In this document: positions 21,847 to 34,196 of the stretch, in pieces
Layout of the letters: each line of letters opens with the position of its first letter
Numbering within the stretch: the stretch's first letter is position 1
Assembly: GCA_024663395.1 (NCBI GenBank)
Contig: JANFAH010000048.1
Location: forward strand, 461,695 to 525,694
DNA from: Pisolithus tinctorius
Lineage: Eukaryota; Basidiomycota; Agaricomycetes; Boletales; Pisolithaceae
Length of the DNA: 64,000 bases
Direction: 5' to 3'
The notes under the pieces: generated by a model
What the model was told of the DNA's origin: nothing
Databases searched by the model: none
What the model saw: only the letters and a program-made list of their open reading frames with translations
Position numbers and translations under genes: made by a program

Positions 21847-23829
21847 ATGTCGGAGGTAGTACCCGCTGGTCTCAGATTCGGACCTGGCCTTGTTGGCAAG
21901 TATCCTGATCCGTTGCCCCACCAGATCCTTATCTGATCTCACCGACTTGTTCCCAGGAGTAACAGTCGGGTTAGCGTATGTCCGCTTCTTATCCTTGTCA
22001 TTGGCCAAACGATCACTCCTCTTCTAGTTTGTATGGTGTGGCGGTTTGCCAGTACCTATTCTACATTCCAGCGTTCCCGAATGACAAGCGTCTCCTCAAA
22101 AGTGCTGTGCGCCAGTTCCATGTGTTCCTACTACCCGTCAGCTGACTCTTCAAAGGTCCTCCTTGTCTTGTATGTTGTGTCATGTATCACCTTGTGCCCA
22201 TGGGATGAACTCTCGCTCCTCAGTGCTCTCGATACCATCAATACTTTCGTTGATGTATACTTTTACGGTCGAACGTTCATAGCTTGTCGATGGAAAACGA
22301 CGTACGCTTGTACCCTCGAGATGCCCTGGTATGTTCTCCTTCTCCTTGTCGCCGCATGGTCACCCGTTCGATGTAAGCCTTGTAGGGATTTGAGTGTAAG
22401 TGACAACCTTCAAAAAGTCCAACATCGTTTGTAGCATTCCTGAAAGCGTCTTTACATCTCAAGATGGCCATTGGTGCCAGCGTAAGTGCGATCTGACTCC
22501 CTAATTCGCCATTCCGGACTATAATCTTCTCTGTAGTTTCTGGTCTCGTTCTTCGTGCAATGGTCGGAAACATTCCTTACACTTCTCTTCGTGTTCTCAA
22601 TACTGCACGATAGTTTCTATGCCCACAGGATTTGGATAAGTAAGGGATGCTCTTTTCTTTTACCAGCGTCGTCTAATTTGTACATTCTAGTTAGCAATCG
22701 GAATAAACTGTTGACGGGTGCAGTGGTACGCTCGTCTGTCCCTAGCTCCACAAACATGGATGTAGATGACATTCACTGGATAGCTTGTCGCTGCGTCGGC
22801 ACAACTGGGTGAGTCCCGCATGGTTAAGTTCATTTCTCCTCTATTGATCATATCAGTTTTCGGGTTCGGTATGCACTTTACATTCCTTCAGCATCAGTTA
22901 ATTAATTTCTACCGTCCGCCAAGTGTTATTGGGAGTAGCGTAAGGTGGCATTTGCAAGCGTTTCATCCGCTTACACCCTGCATTGACAGGCGCACTGGGA
23001 ACATTGCCACCCTCTTTAACAGTCCGGTATGTCATGGGCCGATTGGAATATGATTTTTCTACATATCGTGGACATGAAACAGTACAACCCAGTCAATTCT
23101 CTGGGAAGCGCAGTATGTGATGCGATCATCACGGCCAGCGTGTTATTCTATCTTCGCCCTTCTCGAACCAATCTTCTCCGGTACGTGTCTCGTTAACGGT
23201 AATACATTGGTCATTTACTGCGCTATAAAATCGTCGTATTTTCATGTTGACCCCTGCTTCTTACCCCTAGAAAGGACTACCACATTCAAAAACTCAATCT
23301 GGTCTATGTTCAGACGGGCCTGATTACATTGTGAGTGTCGTCTCTTATTGGTTAGCTTTCGGATGTTTAATTTGGCTGGCTGTGATGTTACGAAACTGCT
23401 CTACGGTGCTGCATGTGGCGCAGCCTGAATGCCCTTGCAATTGCTATACTTGTGAGTTAACTCGCGTACGTCTGTAGCGCATGCGTTGATGCTACCCTTG
23501 GACACACTACGAAGTACTATCAAGATGTGATGGTTGGGGAATACCTTACTGTCGCACCGGGTATCGTGAAGAGCAAAAGTCAGTATCCTCCATCATCGTC
23601 ACTTGTCCTTCAGTTGATTCTGCCCTATTAACAGCGTACCTGAACGCCCTGCTAGCTATGTAAGCGTGCTTTCTTTTTCCCTTGCTTCAGATAACGTTCT
23701 CACATCCGCCTCTGTGCGTGCTCTGCAAAATGCTCATGTGTATGGCATGGAAGACTGAATGCACGGAAACTTACCCGCAATCAGCCGGCACCACCTTTGG
23801 AAATTCCCACCTTACCGACTATTCACTGA
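21847..23829 (+). CDS. DUF6534 membrane protein, copy 2
   Basis: Subfamily 1 member. It starts MSEVVPAGLRFGPGLVG; the GC-AG intron (GCAAGT donor) leads to GVTVGLA and LYGVAVCQYLFY, then AFPNDKRLLKSAV. The helix ALDTINTFVDVYFYGRTFIA and CRWKTTYACTLEMPW follow, then ASLHLKMAIGAS. FFVQ-C-FYAHRIWIS spans the intron that splits the Cys codon. Next come NRNKLLTGAV, a C-terminal domain with SLGSAVCDAIITASVLFYLR, and NLVYVQTGLITL. The end exons are YLNALLAI and LNARKLTRNQP, closing EIPTLPTIH before TGA. It is the nearest plus-strand relative of the minus array, facing copy 3 with the RRM gene between them. The gene appears intact. Confidence 0.8.
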
Positions 23830-24098
23830 CCTCTGTTTTACCGTCTGTACATAATCACCCTTCATTCTCCAGGAAATGAAAATACACCCCGGACTTGGAT
23901 TTCCAGAGACTGTAGTGGCCGTGAGGTTCCAGACTGTGTCCAGGGTGATCATATTTATGTAAAACATACTAATACGGATGACTACACACGTAGCTGTAAA
24001 GGGTTCACGTGACCTTCCGTAGCGGTTGTTACTTTTTTATTTCTCGCTGGACCGTGGCAGCACGCCAGGTCGCTCTGTCCCCCGTTCAGCTACTAGCC

Positions 24099-25038
24099 AT
24101 GTTTGCAACGACTTTCTTTTCCGCACGCAGCGCAGCGTTCGCAGCGTCACGGACACGACTATGTGCTCAACCATCGCGAGTTTTCCCTCGTAATAACTTG
24201 GCACGCTGTCTTCAGGGGACACCGTCACATCCCAAGCGACCTTTTTCTCTTGCTCAGGTCCTTAGGCAAGAGCCCCAAAATGCCGACCCTGGCACGTCCG
24301 AAGGCAGCCTAAGACCGCCATCAGGAAGCGTATACATCGCCAACGTACCTTTCTCGGTGACTGCTCAACAACTTGAAGAAGCATTTTCACAGTTTGGCAG
24401 AGTACGAGCGGTCATGCTTCGTGAGATCCGTCCTTCTCGTGCTTTTATACCTCTGACATCCCGCTGGTAATTTAATTCAGTGAATTCAGGGAAGGGAGTT
24501 CCCCGTGGGAGTGGGTTTGTCGAGTTCGAGACAGCGGAGGAAGCCACCGCTTTCGTGGAGGCAGATCAGCAAGATCCTATCTTCCTCCTCGACAGAGACC
24601 TCTTCGTGACGCACGCAGATATTAAAATAAATCCTGCTAGATCCCCGAGCGACACTCTAGTTGCTCAGCATTTTAGTCCCGGGTCGGAGGACCTCATTCG
24701 ACGAATCTTCTCGGAATATGCTGATTCATTGGTCAGTGTGCGGATCCGTAAGTTTCTTTTCTTTCGACCCATTGCATATCGATCTCCGCGGCTTACCACC
24801 CTGTTACATAGCACCCAGGAGGGAGGTTAACGGCTGTGCTTTCATCCAGTTCAAAAGCACCAGCGCAGCCACGGGGGCTCTTCACGCTCTCAATGCTCAA
24901 ATGGTTCCCGAAACGGGCAGACTTCTGAGACTGCAATTTTCTACGAGAAAACAAGCACAGTCCGAACCAGAACGCCGGGGTCTTGCGAGCAGATTGTCAC
25001 AGCGAATGGGATCGCAAGGTGAAGGGGCAGGCTTCTAA
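24099..25038 (+). CDS. RRM RNA-binding protein with mitochondrial presequence
   Basis: This is a probable organelle RNA-binding protein. The N terminus MFATTFFSARSAAFAASRTR is rich in Arg, Ala and Ser without acidic residues, typical of a mitochondrial targeting peptide. At about residue 90 an RRM begins with the RNP2-like VYIANVPFSVTAQQLEEAF and FGRVRAVML, is split by one intron and continues NSGKGVPRGSGFVEFETAEE with the RNP1-like RGSGFVEF. A second, weaker RRM follows (SEDLIRRIFSEYADSLVSVR, intron, then VNGCAFIQFKSTSAATGALH). The protein ends in a basic, Gln-rich tail (GSQGEGAGF). Two GT-AG introns. An upstream in-frame ATG at 24009 would bury the presequence, so I prefer 24099. The gene lies in the gap between plus- and minus-strand DUF6534 copies. 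Confidence 0.8.
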
Positions 25039-25444
25039 AGATACGGTGCCGAGCTGTCTGTTTCCACCCACGCACACCCTAAGCCCCACTCTATAGATCA
25101 GTTCGTAGCTACCTTATATCCGCTAATTCTTTGATATGGGCATTGGAGGACAAAGGTACCCTCTGCTAGAGAATTGGTACATTTTCGGAGATTGGGGTGA
25201 TCCAGGGTTGTAACTCAACGCAGCAGTCATTAACTTCAAATAGGCTTCTTGGGAGGGCTGCGTCAAGCATCGAGACTACACCAGTGCAGGGCATCGTCCA
25301 TTGGCGGAGCACGTTAAACCGTCTCGCAAGAGCTCCACACCGAGCCAATTTATCTGGAATATGTTCTGGAATTTTTCATGGATACAGTCCCTACTAGTGC
25401 CATGCTTAGGAAATACTTTCGTGGCTGGAGGTCGGATTGGGAGA
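25039..25444. other. Flank between RRM gene and DUF6534 array
   Basis: No gene is visible. The block around 25258-25370 (exact matches include GACTAC and CCAGTGCA followed by AGCTCCACAC) resembles 39448-39550, the region beyond copy 7. A related string occurs near 27750-27800. These look like 3'-flank pieces carried along with the duplications. Confidence 0.45.
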
Positions 25445-27433
25445 TCAGCGAATGCGGGGTAGGGTAGGAAGCTCCGATGGAGATGGAGCAAGTTGTTGCT
25501 GATCATTGACGAGTTTCCTTGCATTCAGTCTTTCGTGACCAGATGCACAAGCATTGCACAAGGAAAATGGATAGGTTGACGTGAGATCATAATTTGGTGG
25601 AGCAAATGGTACCCTTACACAGCTAACATGGAGTTTGAATATGCTATCGCAGCGGGAAAGTTAACGAACGGGGGAAAACACAACAGAACAGAGACATACC
25701 TTTACTGATCATGAATCCTGGTGCCGAAGTGAGGTATTCTCCAACAGGTTGATTTTGATAGTACTTCACGGAGTTCACAGATAGTCACCAAGATGGTGAG
25801 ATTGCGAGCGCGAAGAGAGATAACTCACAAGTATAGCCATTGAGAGGGCACTCAAGCTGACCGCGTGCAGGATGAAAGCGTACAGTCCGGTCACAATATC
25901 CCAGCCGGCTAGAATTAATGAACTGAAAGTAGAGCGACAAAAAGCAAGACTCACGAGGTGATCGTGCCCATCTGCACAAAGACGATATTGAGCTTTTGAA
26001 GAGAGTTTTGCTTTCTAGAAGGGAGGGTAAAAATCCGGAGCCAATGTAGCAATGACAATCCATAGCTTCAATAAATGAAGAGTGAGAAATTGTTCACGAG
26101 ACGTACTGGAGAAGACCACTTTGCGAACGACGAAGAGAAAGATATATACTGGTTGTGATGATCCCGTCACATATTGCACTTGCCAGGGCATTGACCGGCG
26201 AGTACTGTTCCGCATACGGCGCCATGCAGAAACTTCGTGTTTCAAACAAATCGAGGACATACCGGATTGTTGAAAAGGGCGCCAAGGTCGTTATTGTTAT
26301 ACCTGTCAATCCCGAGTATAAGTAGATGAAAAATATTCACAATCGTTAACTTACATATCTCCCAACATTACTTCGTAATTGAGAAAGGGATTAACTCACT
26401 GATGGTGAAGGAAGGTAATGTAAACCACGTACAGAACCCGAGGACTGATTTTATTAACGAAAGGGAGCGAGACTAAGGACAAAACTCACCCAGCGCAGTT
26501 AGTGCAACGAAAAGCTATTACAAAGAAAAAATTCATATAGATGCCTGCAGAGCAAGGAGAGGAGCATACCACTATACCCATCAATAATTTACTCTGACCA
26601 CCGACTGGAAAGCCCAAGTCAAAAGATAGTTGCGAGAGGCAACGGACATTCCTACTTATCCAAACTCTATGGGCGTAAAAGCTGTTGTCCGGCACTCAGA
26701 ACAAGCCAGGAGGCGTAAGATATGTATCGAACCATTGCACAAAGAAAGAGACAAAGAACTGCAAAGAACTCCATTCAGTCCTGAGCGGAGAGAGCTACAC
26801 AGTAGGAATGCACTTACGCCAGAACCAAGGTTTGCCTTGAAACGCAGACATACTTTCAGTGACGATCCTGAAGCTGAAATTTCAAAGACTCGTTACTTAC
26901 ACTTAAGTCCCTACACGGTTTACATCAAGCATAGGAACGAGCCGTAATAAGGGAGACATACCAAGGTAGCCGGAGTGTGCAGGAGTTGGTTGTTTTCCAT
27001 CGGCAAAGTATCAATGTTCGACAGTAGAAGCTCAAAGAGGTGAGAGTATTGACGGTGTCAAGAACACTATGGAGCGACAGACCATGTCATAACTATACTG
27101 CGTGTAAATGACGCCACGTACAATACAAGAAAGACCTTTGGAAGAGTTAACTGATAAGCAACAGCGACAGGTAACCGGGCGGCGTACCGCACATTTGACA
27201 AGACGCCTGTCCCTCGAGAACGACATGATGTAGAATAGGTATTGCCATACTGACACACCGTAGAAGCTAGAAAAGGAGCAATTCTCTAGCCAACAGTAAT
27301 GATATGTAGCGAACGCACGCTAGCCCAATTGTCATTCCTGCGAACACAGTAGGATCAGGAAAGCTTTAACAAAGCAACTCTACTCGCCGATGAGACCGGG
27401 ACCCCACTTCAAAGCAATGGAGATGTCCGCCAT
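25445..27433 (-). CDS. DUF6534 membrane protein, copy 3
   Basis: Subfamily 1 member and left end of the minus array. It starts MADISIALKWGPGLIG; the GC-AG intron here has donor GCGAGT instead of GCAAGT. The following exons give GMTIGLA, LYGVSVWQYLFYIMSFSRD and the helix VLDTVNTLTSLSFYCRTLIL. FFVQ-C-FYAHRVWIS is intact across the Cys-codon intron. SPVNALASAICDGIITTSIY and LYLRRSQSG represent the C-terminal DUF6534 core, followed by KAQYRLCADGHDHL-type late exons. The tail reads LNARKLVNDQQQLAPSPSEL and closes PTLPRIR. It is the most diverged of the intact minus copies. A TATA-like TATAAAGC lies at 27486-27493, 53-60 bases upstream. Confidence 0.75.
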
Positions 27434-27914
27434 AAGTAAGCAAAAATCACCCGGGTAAACAGCGTGAAGGCCTTGGGGATGCTCAGCTTTATACTGTATA
27501 GACAACGCCAACGGGTGGGTACCGGCGTGGGTATGTACTGCCCTTATCTCTGATGGACATAGTTTTGTGCGGCCTCACAACGTACATACCTGGTCCGATC
27601 TAATACATAAGTCGATGCCACGGTTAGGATTCAAGGCACAAGTGTTGTTTTGGAAGGTTAGAAGAAGGCCGCCCAAACTTGGCACGATGCTCCCCGGCTG
27701 ATCAAGGAGGCTAATTCAGTGCAGTGCCCTGTCCAAATAGGCATGGTGCGTGGAACCATCTCACAGAAGCTCCGCATTGGGACCATTTTCCCGAGGCTTA
27801 GTCGAAACCCCATGGACAATGGCCCTGTAAATTACTCAGCATGTTGACACCAGGTGCGTGTATACACATTTGCAAGAGAATGGGTGGGAAGTATATACAG
27901 TACAGGTTGGAGGG
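27434..27914. other. Spacer between copies 3 and 4
   Basis: No gene. It holds the promoter of copy 3 (TATA-like at 27486-27493) and the 3' flank of copy 4, which shares the CCAACCTG...TGTATATAC pattern with the flank after copy 1. Confidence 0.5.
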
Positions 27915-29874
27915 TTAATGAATGCTGGATAGGGTAGGAAGTTCCAATGAAGCATGCCGTTGGTGATCACAGCAGACAAGTTTCCTTGCGTTCAACCTTT
28001 TGTTGCCGAATGAAAGAGAGGAAAACAGAATGACTGGCGTGAGAACATGATCTGACGAGACAAATGGCATGCTCTTACACAGCTAACATAGAGTTCGAGT
28101 ATGCTATCAATATAAGGAAGTTAAACACAAGACACATGCAACAGATCATAGAGGCGTACCTTTGCTCAAAATGAAAGCTGGCGCAACAGTAAGGTATTGT
28201 CCAGTCAATTGATCTGAATAGTACTTGGAAGGGTTCATCGATGGTCACCGAGGTGATGGAATTACGAGCACTAAACGAAATGACTCACTAGTACAGCCGT
28301 TGCGAGGGCGGTCGAGCTGATCACATGCGAAACGGCAGCATTTATCGCAGCACCCCAGCTGAGTTAAATGCTAAAGGGCAAATGACGGACGATGGCACCC
28401 ACCAGGTGATCAGGCCCATTTGAACAAAAACCAAATTGAGTTTGTGGATATAATTTTCCTTCCTAGCAAACGACGGATGGTGAGCGCTCATCAGTGCAAC
28501 GTAAAGACACCTCATAGTTATTTGGTAGGTGAAGAACAAGACGCATACCGGAGGATGCGAAATTGCGAACGACGAAGATATAAGAACACACTTGCCGTGA
28601 TGATTGTATCACATATTGCACTTCCCATGGCATTGACCGGAGCGTACTGTTCCAAATATCCGCGCTGTCCAGAAAGTTCATGTTTCAACTGACTCATGAC
28701 ATACCGGACTGTTAAAGAGGGTAGCCATGCTGCCAGTGTGACGCCTGTAGATGCCAAGCATAAGCGGATGAAATGCTTGAAAATGCCAACCTACGTTGCT
28801 TCCAATAATGCTTGGCAGTTCAGGGTAGAGATTGATCAATCGAACCTGAAGAAATGTAGGGCACATACCGAACCCAAAAACTGATCTGATCAACAAAAAG
28901 AAACGAGTTTGACTACATAACCCACCCAATTGTACCAGCGCGGCGATAAGCTATCCAGAGAATGTCATCTATATCTATGTCCGTGGAGTGTGGAACAGAA
29001 GAGCATACCACAGCACCCGTCAGGAGCTTGTTCCGCTCGCCAACTGAAAAGTACAAGTTGAATGATGCTGGCAAAATATGGACAACCCTTACTTATCCAA
29101 ACCCTATGGGCATAGAAGCTATCGTCGGTGTTGAGAACAGGACAAGACAATAAGAGATATATCAAACCATTGCACGAAAAATGCAGTGAGGGACTGCAAA
29201 AAGATCCTTGTAACCGGAATGAAATTTTAACCAGTCAGGTGGCACTTACGGTAGTAGCAAGGGTTACCTTGAGAAGTAAGGATACATTAATTCAGACAAC
29301 CAACAATGCCAGAATGACAAAAGGTTATTACTTACACTTAAATCCTGGAAACTTTCCATGAAGCTTAAAGCAAATGGTAAACAAGGAGAACTACCAGGGC
29401 ATCTCGACCGTGCAAGCATATGACGTTTGCCATCGGCAGAAAATCAACTCTCGACAGAAAAAGCTTATCAAGGTGATAGTACCAAGGGTGTCGAGAACGC
29501 TGCCGAGAGGCGACAGTTTATGCCATGGACATAAGGCGAAGAGTACACAACATACAAGACAAGGAGGACCTTCGGGGAGTTGACTGACGAGCAGCAAGAA
29601 CAGGTAAGGCGACGTACCGCATATTTGATGAGACGTTTGTCATTCGGGAACGTTGAGATGTAGTATAAGTACTGGCAAACGGTCACACATACAAACTAGA
29701 AGAGGAGGTAACCATTGTCCAACCGACAGCAATAAGAGGCGGACGTACGCTAAACCGACTGTCATTCCTGCATGAACTTCTCTGTGGGATCAAGACAGGT
29801 TTGGTAGAGCGACAACACTTGCCAATAAAGCCGGGTCCCCAGATTGAACCAGCGGATACCTCTGAGTTCGCCAT
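27915..29874 (-). CDS. DUF6534 membrane protein, copy 4
   Basis: Subfamily 1 member. It starts MANSEVSAGSIWGPGFIG; the GC-AG intron (GCAAGT) is followed by GMTVGLA and LYVTVCQYLYYISTFPND. The helix VLDTLGTITLISFFCREL and CRWQTSYACTVEMPW are present. FFVQ-C-FYAHRVWIS is intact, as is NKLLTGAV. Its C-terminal core reads YAPVNAMGSAICDTIITASV and FLYLRRSQFRILRY, then NLVFVQMGLIT. The tail LNARKLVCCDHQRHASLEL closes PTLSSIH. It is adjacent to the inserted PUS3 gene, which is divergently oriented. Confidence 0.78.
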
Positions 29875-30296
29875 TGCTGACCAAGCGAAAAGAAACGGAC
29901 GAATGAATGTTGTGGCCTGGCAGGCCTTACTTGTCCCTAGCCGCCACTCAATGCGAGTAAAGTTAGCGGAAATGAATTAGCTGAGATATAGCAAGCGTTG
30001 ATGACATAATATACAATGTCTCGTTCTACGTACAGTTTTTCTCGCCGGCAGAGGATGGGATGGAAGGATTGAAAGGGTGTCATGGCCTTTACTGTAACAT
30101 TACTGAAAGTATCAGAACTGACTGAAAGGTGTGGTGGCTGCAAACGATGCCGTCGGTGGTGATATTTTCTAGTAGTACGTCATTTCCTCGATTAGGAGAG
30201 ACCATTTATAGCCTGAGATCGACTCTCAAGCTGATGAGGGTCGGTCGATTCTGTTTTCGCTATCGATACCTTCCTTCGCGAGCTCATCTGCCCGTC
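29875..30296. promoter_or_regulatory. Divergent spacer with shared DUF6534 upstream elements
   Basis: The GGCCTGGCAGGCC palindrome at 29914-29926 lies 40-52 bases before copy 4. The 19-mer TGACATAATATACAATGTC at 30002-30020 recurs exactly at 34576-34594 and 36943-36961, upstream of copies 5 and 6. PUS3 starts at 30297 on the other strand, so the two genes share this spacer. Confidence 0.5.
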
Positions 30297-31921
30297 ATGG
30301 CGCCAAACTATGATGCCTGGTCAAAGGAGGAGCTTATCGCCCGTCTTAGAGATATTGAACATCGTTCGAAACCAATTCCGAGCCAAAAGAAAACCATTTC
30401 TTTGTCGACAACGGGAGGAAGCCCGTTCCACTCCGAACGCCATCCCCGTCGTAAAATCGCCATCAAGTTCTGCTACTCTGGTTGGGAATACAATGGGCTT
30501 GCTTTCCAGAATGACCCCACCCCGCTTCCTACGGTAGAAGAGGTCCTCTTCCGCGCATTCGCGAAAGCAAGATTGGTCGATGCGGACGCTGGTCTTGACG
30601 GTTGCGGCTGGGAACGGTGTGGGAGAACGGACGTTGGTGTGAGTGCGGCAGGTCAAGTCGTCTCTCTCTGGGTGAGGAGCGTGTTTCACGGTCTGGACAC
30701 CGAAGCTCCACCACGCCCTAGACTATCAGAAGCCCCTGTTCAACTGACTCAAGTCCACGCGGAGGATGCAGGCGAGGAAGATTCACCAGTGATTCCGGCT
30801 GTCATCGACGAGGCGGATTTCGCATTTACAGGGTTAGATATGTCTCCTCCTGATTCCCCTTCAGAGCCTCCCCCCTCCTGGTCGCGAACTGCAATACGTC
30901 TCCGTCCTAAACCGTATACTTCCCCCCACCATTCGTGTCCTCGCATGGTCCCCCGTTCCCCTTCCTTCTCTGCCCGATTTAACTGTAAATACCGCCACTA
31001 TAAATATTTCTTCACCGCTCATGGGCTCGATATCTCCCTGATGCAACGTGCCGCAGACTACTTCGTCGGGGAACACGACTTCCGGAACCTCTCGAAGCTC
31101 GACCCGCCAAACAGATCACGGATTTTCGTCGACGTATCCTTAGTGCTCGGATCAATGCTGTCGAGCCATCTCCAGATCTCTGTGGCGTTGCCAAGCAATC
31201 CGGACGCGACGACCAGCTCTATGTCCTCGACCTTGTCGGGAACGCGTTTCTCTACCACCAGGTCCGACATATCATGGCCATCCTTTTCCTTGTTGGTACA
31301 GGACTCGAACCTCCGTCGATTATCCCAACGCTTATGAATATAGACGGATTAGAGTCCGCAAAGACGGGTCTCCAACTTCCCATCGTAGACAGAAAACCAG
31401 AGTACCAAATGGCGGACGCCTTGCCCCTTATGCTGTGGGAATGCGCTTTCTCAGACTCGGATGTCCACTGGCAGAGCGATAGTGACGTTAATGATAAAGT
31501 TGTCGGCGGAGAGGGTGAAGATAACGAGACCGGCGGTCCTGTCGCGGAAAAACTCAGGGACGGGTTTAGTCCGTCAGATCCATTCCGTCTATCAACGTTC
31601 CCTAATTCATAGTGCTCTGGAAGGCCATTTCTTATCATCTGCCATGCGGTACCACCCAAATCCCCCACAGTACTTCCCTTTCAGCCAGACAGGTCTATCT
31701 ACAAGTACTATTCCACGACTACCTAACAACACCTTACCCGTTATCGGGTGCCGTTGGGAGGAGGGACATACAGGAGAGGTGCCAAATACGTTCCATTGCT
31801 CTCTCGCAAGCGGCTGGATCATGTGGATGTGGCTAACGCCCGATGGAAAAATGGCAAGGGTAGTAGGCGTGAGAATCGGACGGCGCTGACTAGTGCGGCG
31901 GAGGCAATTGGCGATGAATAG
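30297..31921 (+). pseudogene. PUS3: tRNA pseudouridine(38/39) synthase, frame broken
   Basis: This is a homologue of Pus3/Deg1, which makes pseudouridine at positions 38/39 of tRNA anticodon stems. The start MAPNYDAWSKEELIARLRDI is followed by RRKIAIKFCYSGWEYNGLAF, NDPTPLPTVEEVLFRAFAKA and WERCGRTDVGVSAAGQVVSL, which contains the catalytic Asp of GRTD. RFNCKYRHYKYFFTAHGLDI, GEHDFRNLSKLDP, ITDFRRRILSARINAVEPSP and LVGNAFLYHQVRHIMAILFL follow. The C-terminal part is SLIHSALEGHFLSSAMRYHP and GGGTYRRGAKYVPL, ending AEAIGDE. These conserved parts lie in different frames with no intron between them. Changes fall near 30870-30875 (C6), 30958-30961 (C4), 31102-31108, 31586-31592 and 31738-31743. The coding content is otherwise undamaged, so assembly indels are as likely as pseudogenisation. 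It has no introns and sits inside the opposite-strand DUF6534 array. Confidence 0.8.
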
Positions 31922-32276
31922 GTTTCGTGCCTTCGCCAGTTCGTTGGAAGTGTGAGGTCTTGCTATGCCGTATGCGTGTCAGCAACCCTCATCCTTTTAT
32001 GTACGAGCATAGATCACTACCTGTACAAAATCTCACAACCTTCCCTTACACATTGGAACGTGTGAGTTATCTCATGGAAAGCAGTCAAACTGTCGAAGAC
32101 AAACATAGCAAGTGCATCAACCCTTCACACTCAGATCCCTCACATGTTGGTTACCAATGCGTTGCCCAGGCGTCAGTTCACCCGAAACACCTCACGGAAG
32201 CTGCCCCTCCCAGACTCACACCATTATCAGATCGGAACATATTGCGGGGAGTGTGCATATACATCACAGGTGGAGG
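31922..32276. repeat. DUF6534 3'-flank repeat, unit 1
   Basis: No gene. The stretch from about 32125 matches 34675-34832 and 37125-37252, for example TCAGA...TCACATGTTGG, GCGTTGCCCAGG and CATATACATCA-type strings. It is the common downstream flank of copies 5, 6 and 7. It follows PUS3 directly. Confidence 0.6.
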
Positions 32277-34196
32277 TCAGTGAATACTCGGTAAGGTAGG
32301 AATTTCCGACGGCCGTGCTTGGGCCTGTTGTTGATCACGGATAGGTTTCCTTGCATTCAGCCTTCCGCAACCACATGCATGGGCATTGCGATGTGAGGAT
32401 GGTAAAATGAAATGAATAGTGTACTTACACAGCTAGCATTGAATTCGAGTATGCTATTAAGATAGCAACGTCAACTGAAGAACCAACGTAACAGATCATA
32501 AGGAGCACCAACTTTTGCCTAGGATTGCACCTGGTGCGGCAGTTAGGTATTTTCCAACCAATTGATCTTGATAGTACTTCGTCATCCAACGATAGTCACT
32601 GCGTCAGTGAAACTGAACCATATACAAGATTACTCACAAGTATTGCCAATGCAAGGGAAGTCAGGCTGACCCGCATGCAAGACAAAGTACGCCGTCCAGC
32701 GGTGTTCGCATCCCAGCCGGCCAGGTAAGTAACTGCAAGTCAAGCCATAAAACCCGACACGTACAAAGTAATCAGACCCATCTGAACGAAGACCAAGTTG
32801 AGTCTATGAATATGGTTTTCCTTTCTAAAAAATATCAGCAAAGAGCAAGAATCAATGTAATAGTAACGAGGGGCATACCGGAGAAGACCACCCGGGGGGC
32901 GAAGGTACAAGAATACACTTGTTGTAATGATCGCATCGCATATTGCGCTTCCCAGAGCATTCATCGGCGAGTACTGTTATCCATGCTATGCGGAAAATCC
33001 AAATTTTTCGAAGAATCCACGACATACTGGACTGCTGAAGAGGGTATCGATGATGCCACTCTGACACCTGTCGATCCCGTGGGTAACCGGACTAAATGAT
33101 AGCAAGCGCTGACCTACACCATTCCCAACAATACTTGGCAGTTCATAACAGGGTTGATTAACTGACGTTGAAGGGAGGTGTATAAAGGACATACCAAGCC
33201 CAAAACCTAAACCGAATGATAAAAAAGAAGTTGCACTCGACGAGGCAACTCACTCAGTTGTGCCAGAGCCGTGATAAGCTACCCAGAGAAAATATTCATA
33301 TTCACGTCTGTGGGTTGAGGGACAAATGGACATACCACTGCACCTGTCAATAACTTGTTCCGATTGCCAACTGCAAAGCACAAAGTTAGACGATGTTTGC
33401 ATAAAGAGGGACGACCTTACTTATCCAAACCCTATGGGCATAGAAGCTATCACCCAGCGATGAGAACAAGACAAGAGGTGTGAGAGGTATGTCAAACCAT
33501 TGCACGAAGAATGCGGTAAAGAACTGTAAAGAGCTCTCTCCTTTTAGTCCTGAATGGCAGATCAGCCGTTGGGTGGCACTCACATTAGCACCAAGGGCGC
33601 TCTTGAAAAGTAGAGATGGGTAATGTTGCTAACAAACCTCGAATATCGGAGTGACTTACACTCATACCCCTGGAAGATCGGCATCAAGCATAGGAACAAT
33701 CGGTAATAAGGGAGACCTACCAAGGCATCTCAATCGTACAAGCATACGACGTTTGCCATCGGCAGAAAATCAACTCTTGACAGTAAAAGCTTAACAAAGT
33801 GATAGTACCAAAGGTGTCGAGAACGCTGCGGAACGACGAGAGTTTTTTCCATGGGCGTAAGGCGAAAAATGGTACGACATACAAGACAAGGAGGACCTTG
33901 GAGGAGTTGAGATACGAGCAGTAGGAATAGGTAAGTGTGACGTACCGCAATTTTGAGGAGACGCTTGTCATTTGGGAACGCTGAGATGTAGAATAGGTAT
34001 TGGTAAACGGTCACACCATACAAACTAGAAAGAGGTAACCATTTGTCCAACCGCAACACTGAGAAATAGACGTACACTAGCCCGACTGTCATTCCTGTTG
34101 ACAACTGTGGATCAGAAATAGTTTGATAGAGCAATGATACTTGCCAATAAAACCGGGTCCCCACTGCAAACCAGCGGACACCTTTGAGTCTGTCAT
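32277..34196 (-). CDS. DUF6534 membrane protein, copy 5
   Basis: Subfamily 1 member. It starts MTDSKVSAGLQWGPGFIG, then the GC-AG intron and GMTVGLV, LYGVTVYQYLFYISAFPNDK and RLLKIAV. The helix FVLDTFGTITLLSFYCQELI and CRWQTSYACTIEMPW follow, then HYPSLLFKSALGAN. FFVQ-C-FYAHRVWIS spans the Cys-codon intron, and VGNRNKLLTGAV is intact. The C-terminal core is SPMNALGSAICDAIITTSVF with LYLRPPG and HRLNLVFVQMGLITL. The tail LNARKPIRDQQQAQARPSE closes IPTLPSIH. This copy allowed the cleanest reading of the family's splice pattern. Its closest relative is copy 6. Confidence 0.82.

Noticed and set aside
24009..24098. Upstream ATG of the RRM gene
   Set aside because: The ATG at 24099 begins a typical mitochondrial presequence, which would be internal if translation began at 24009.
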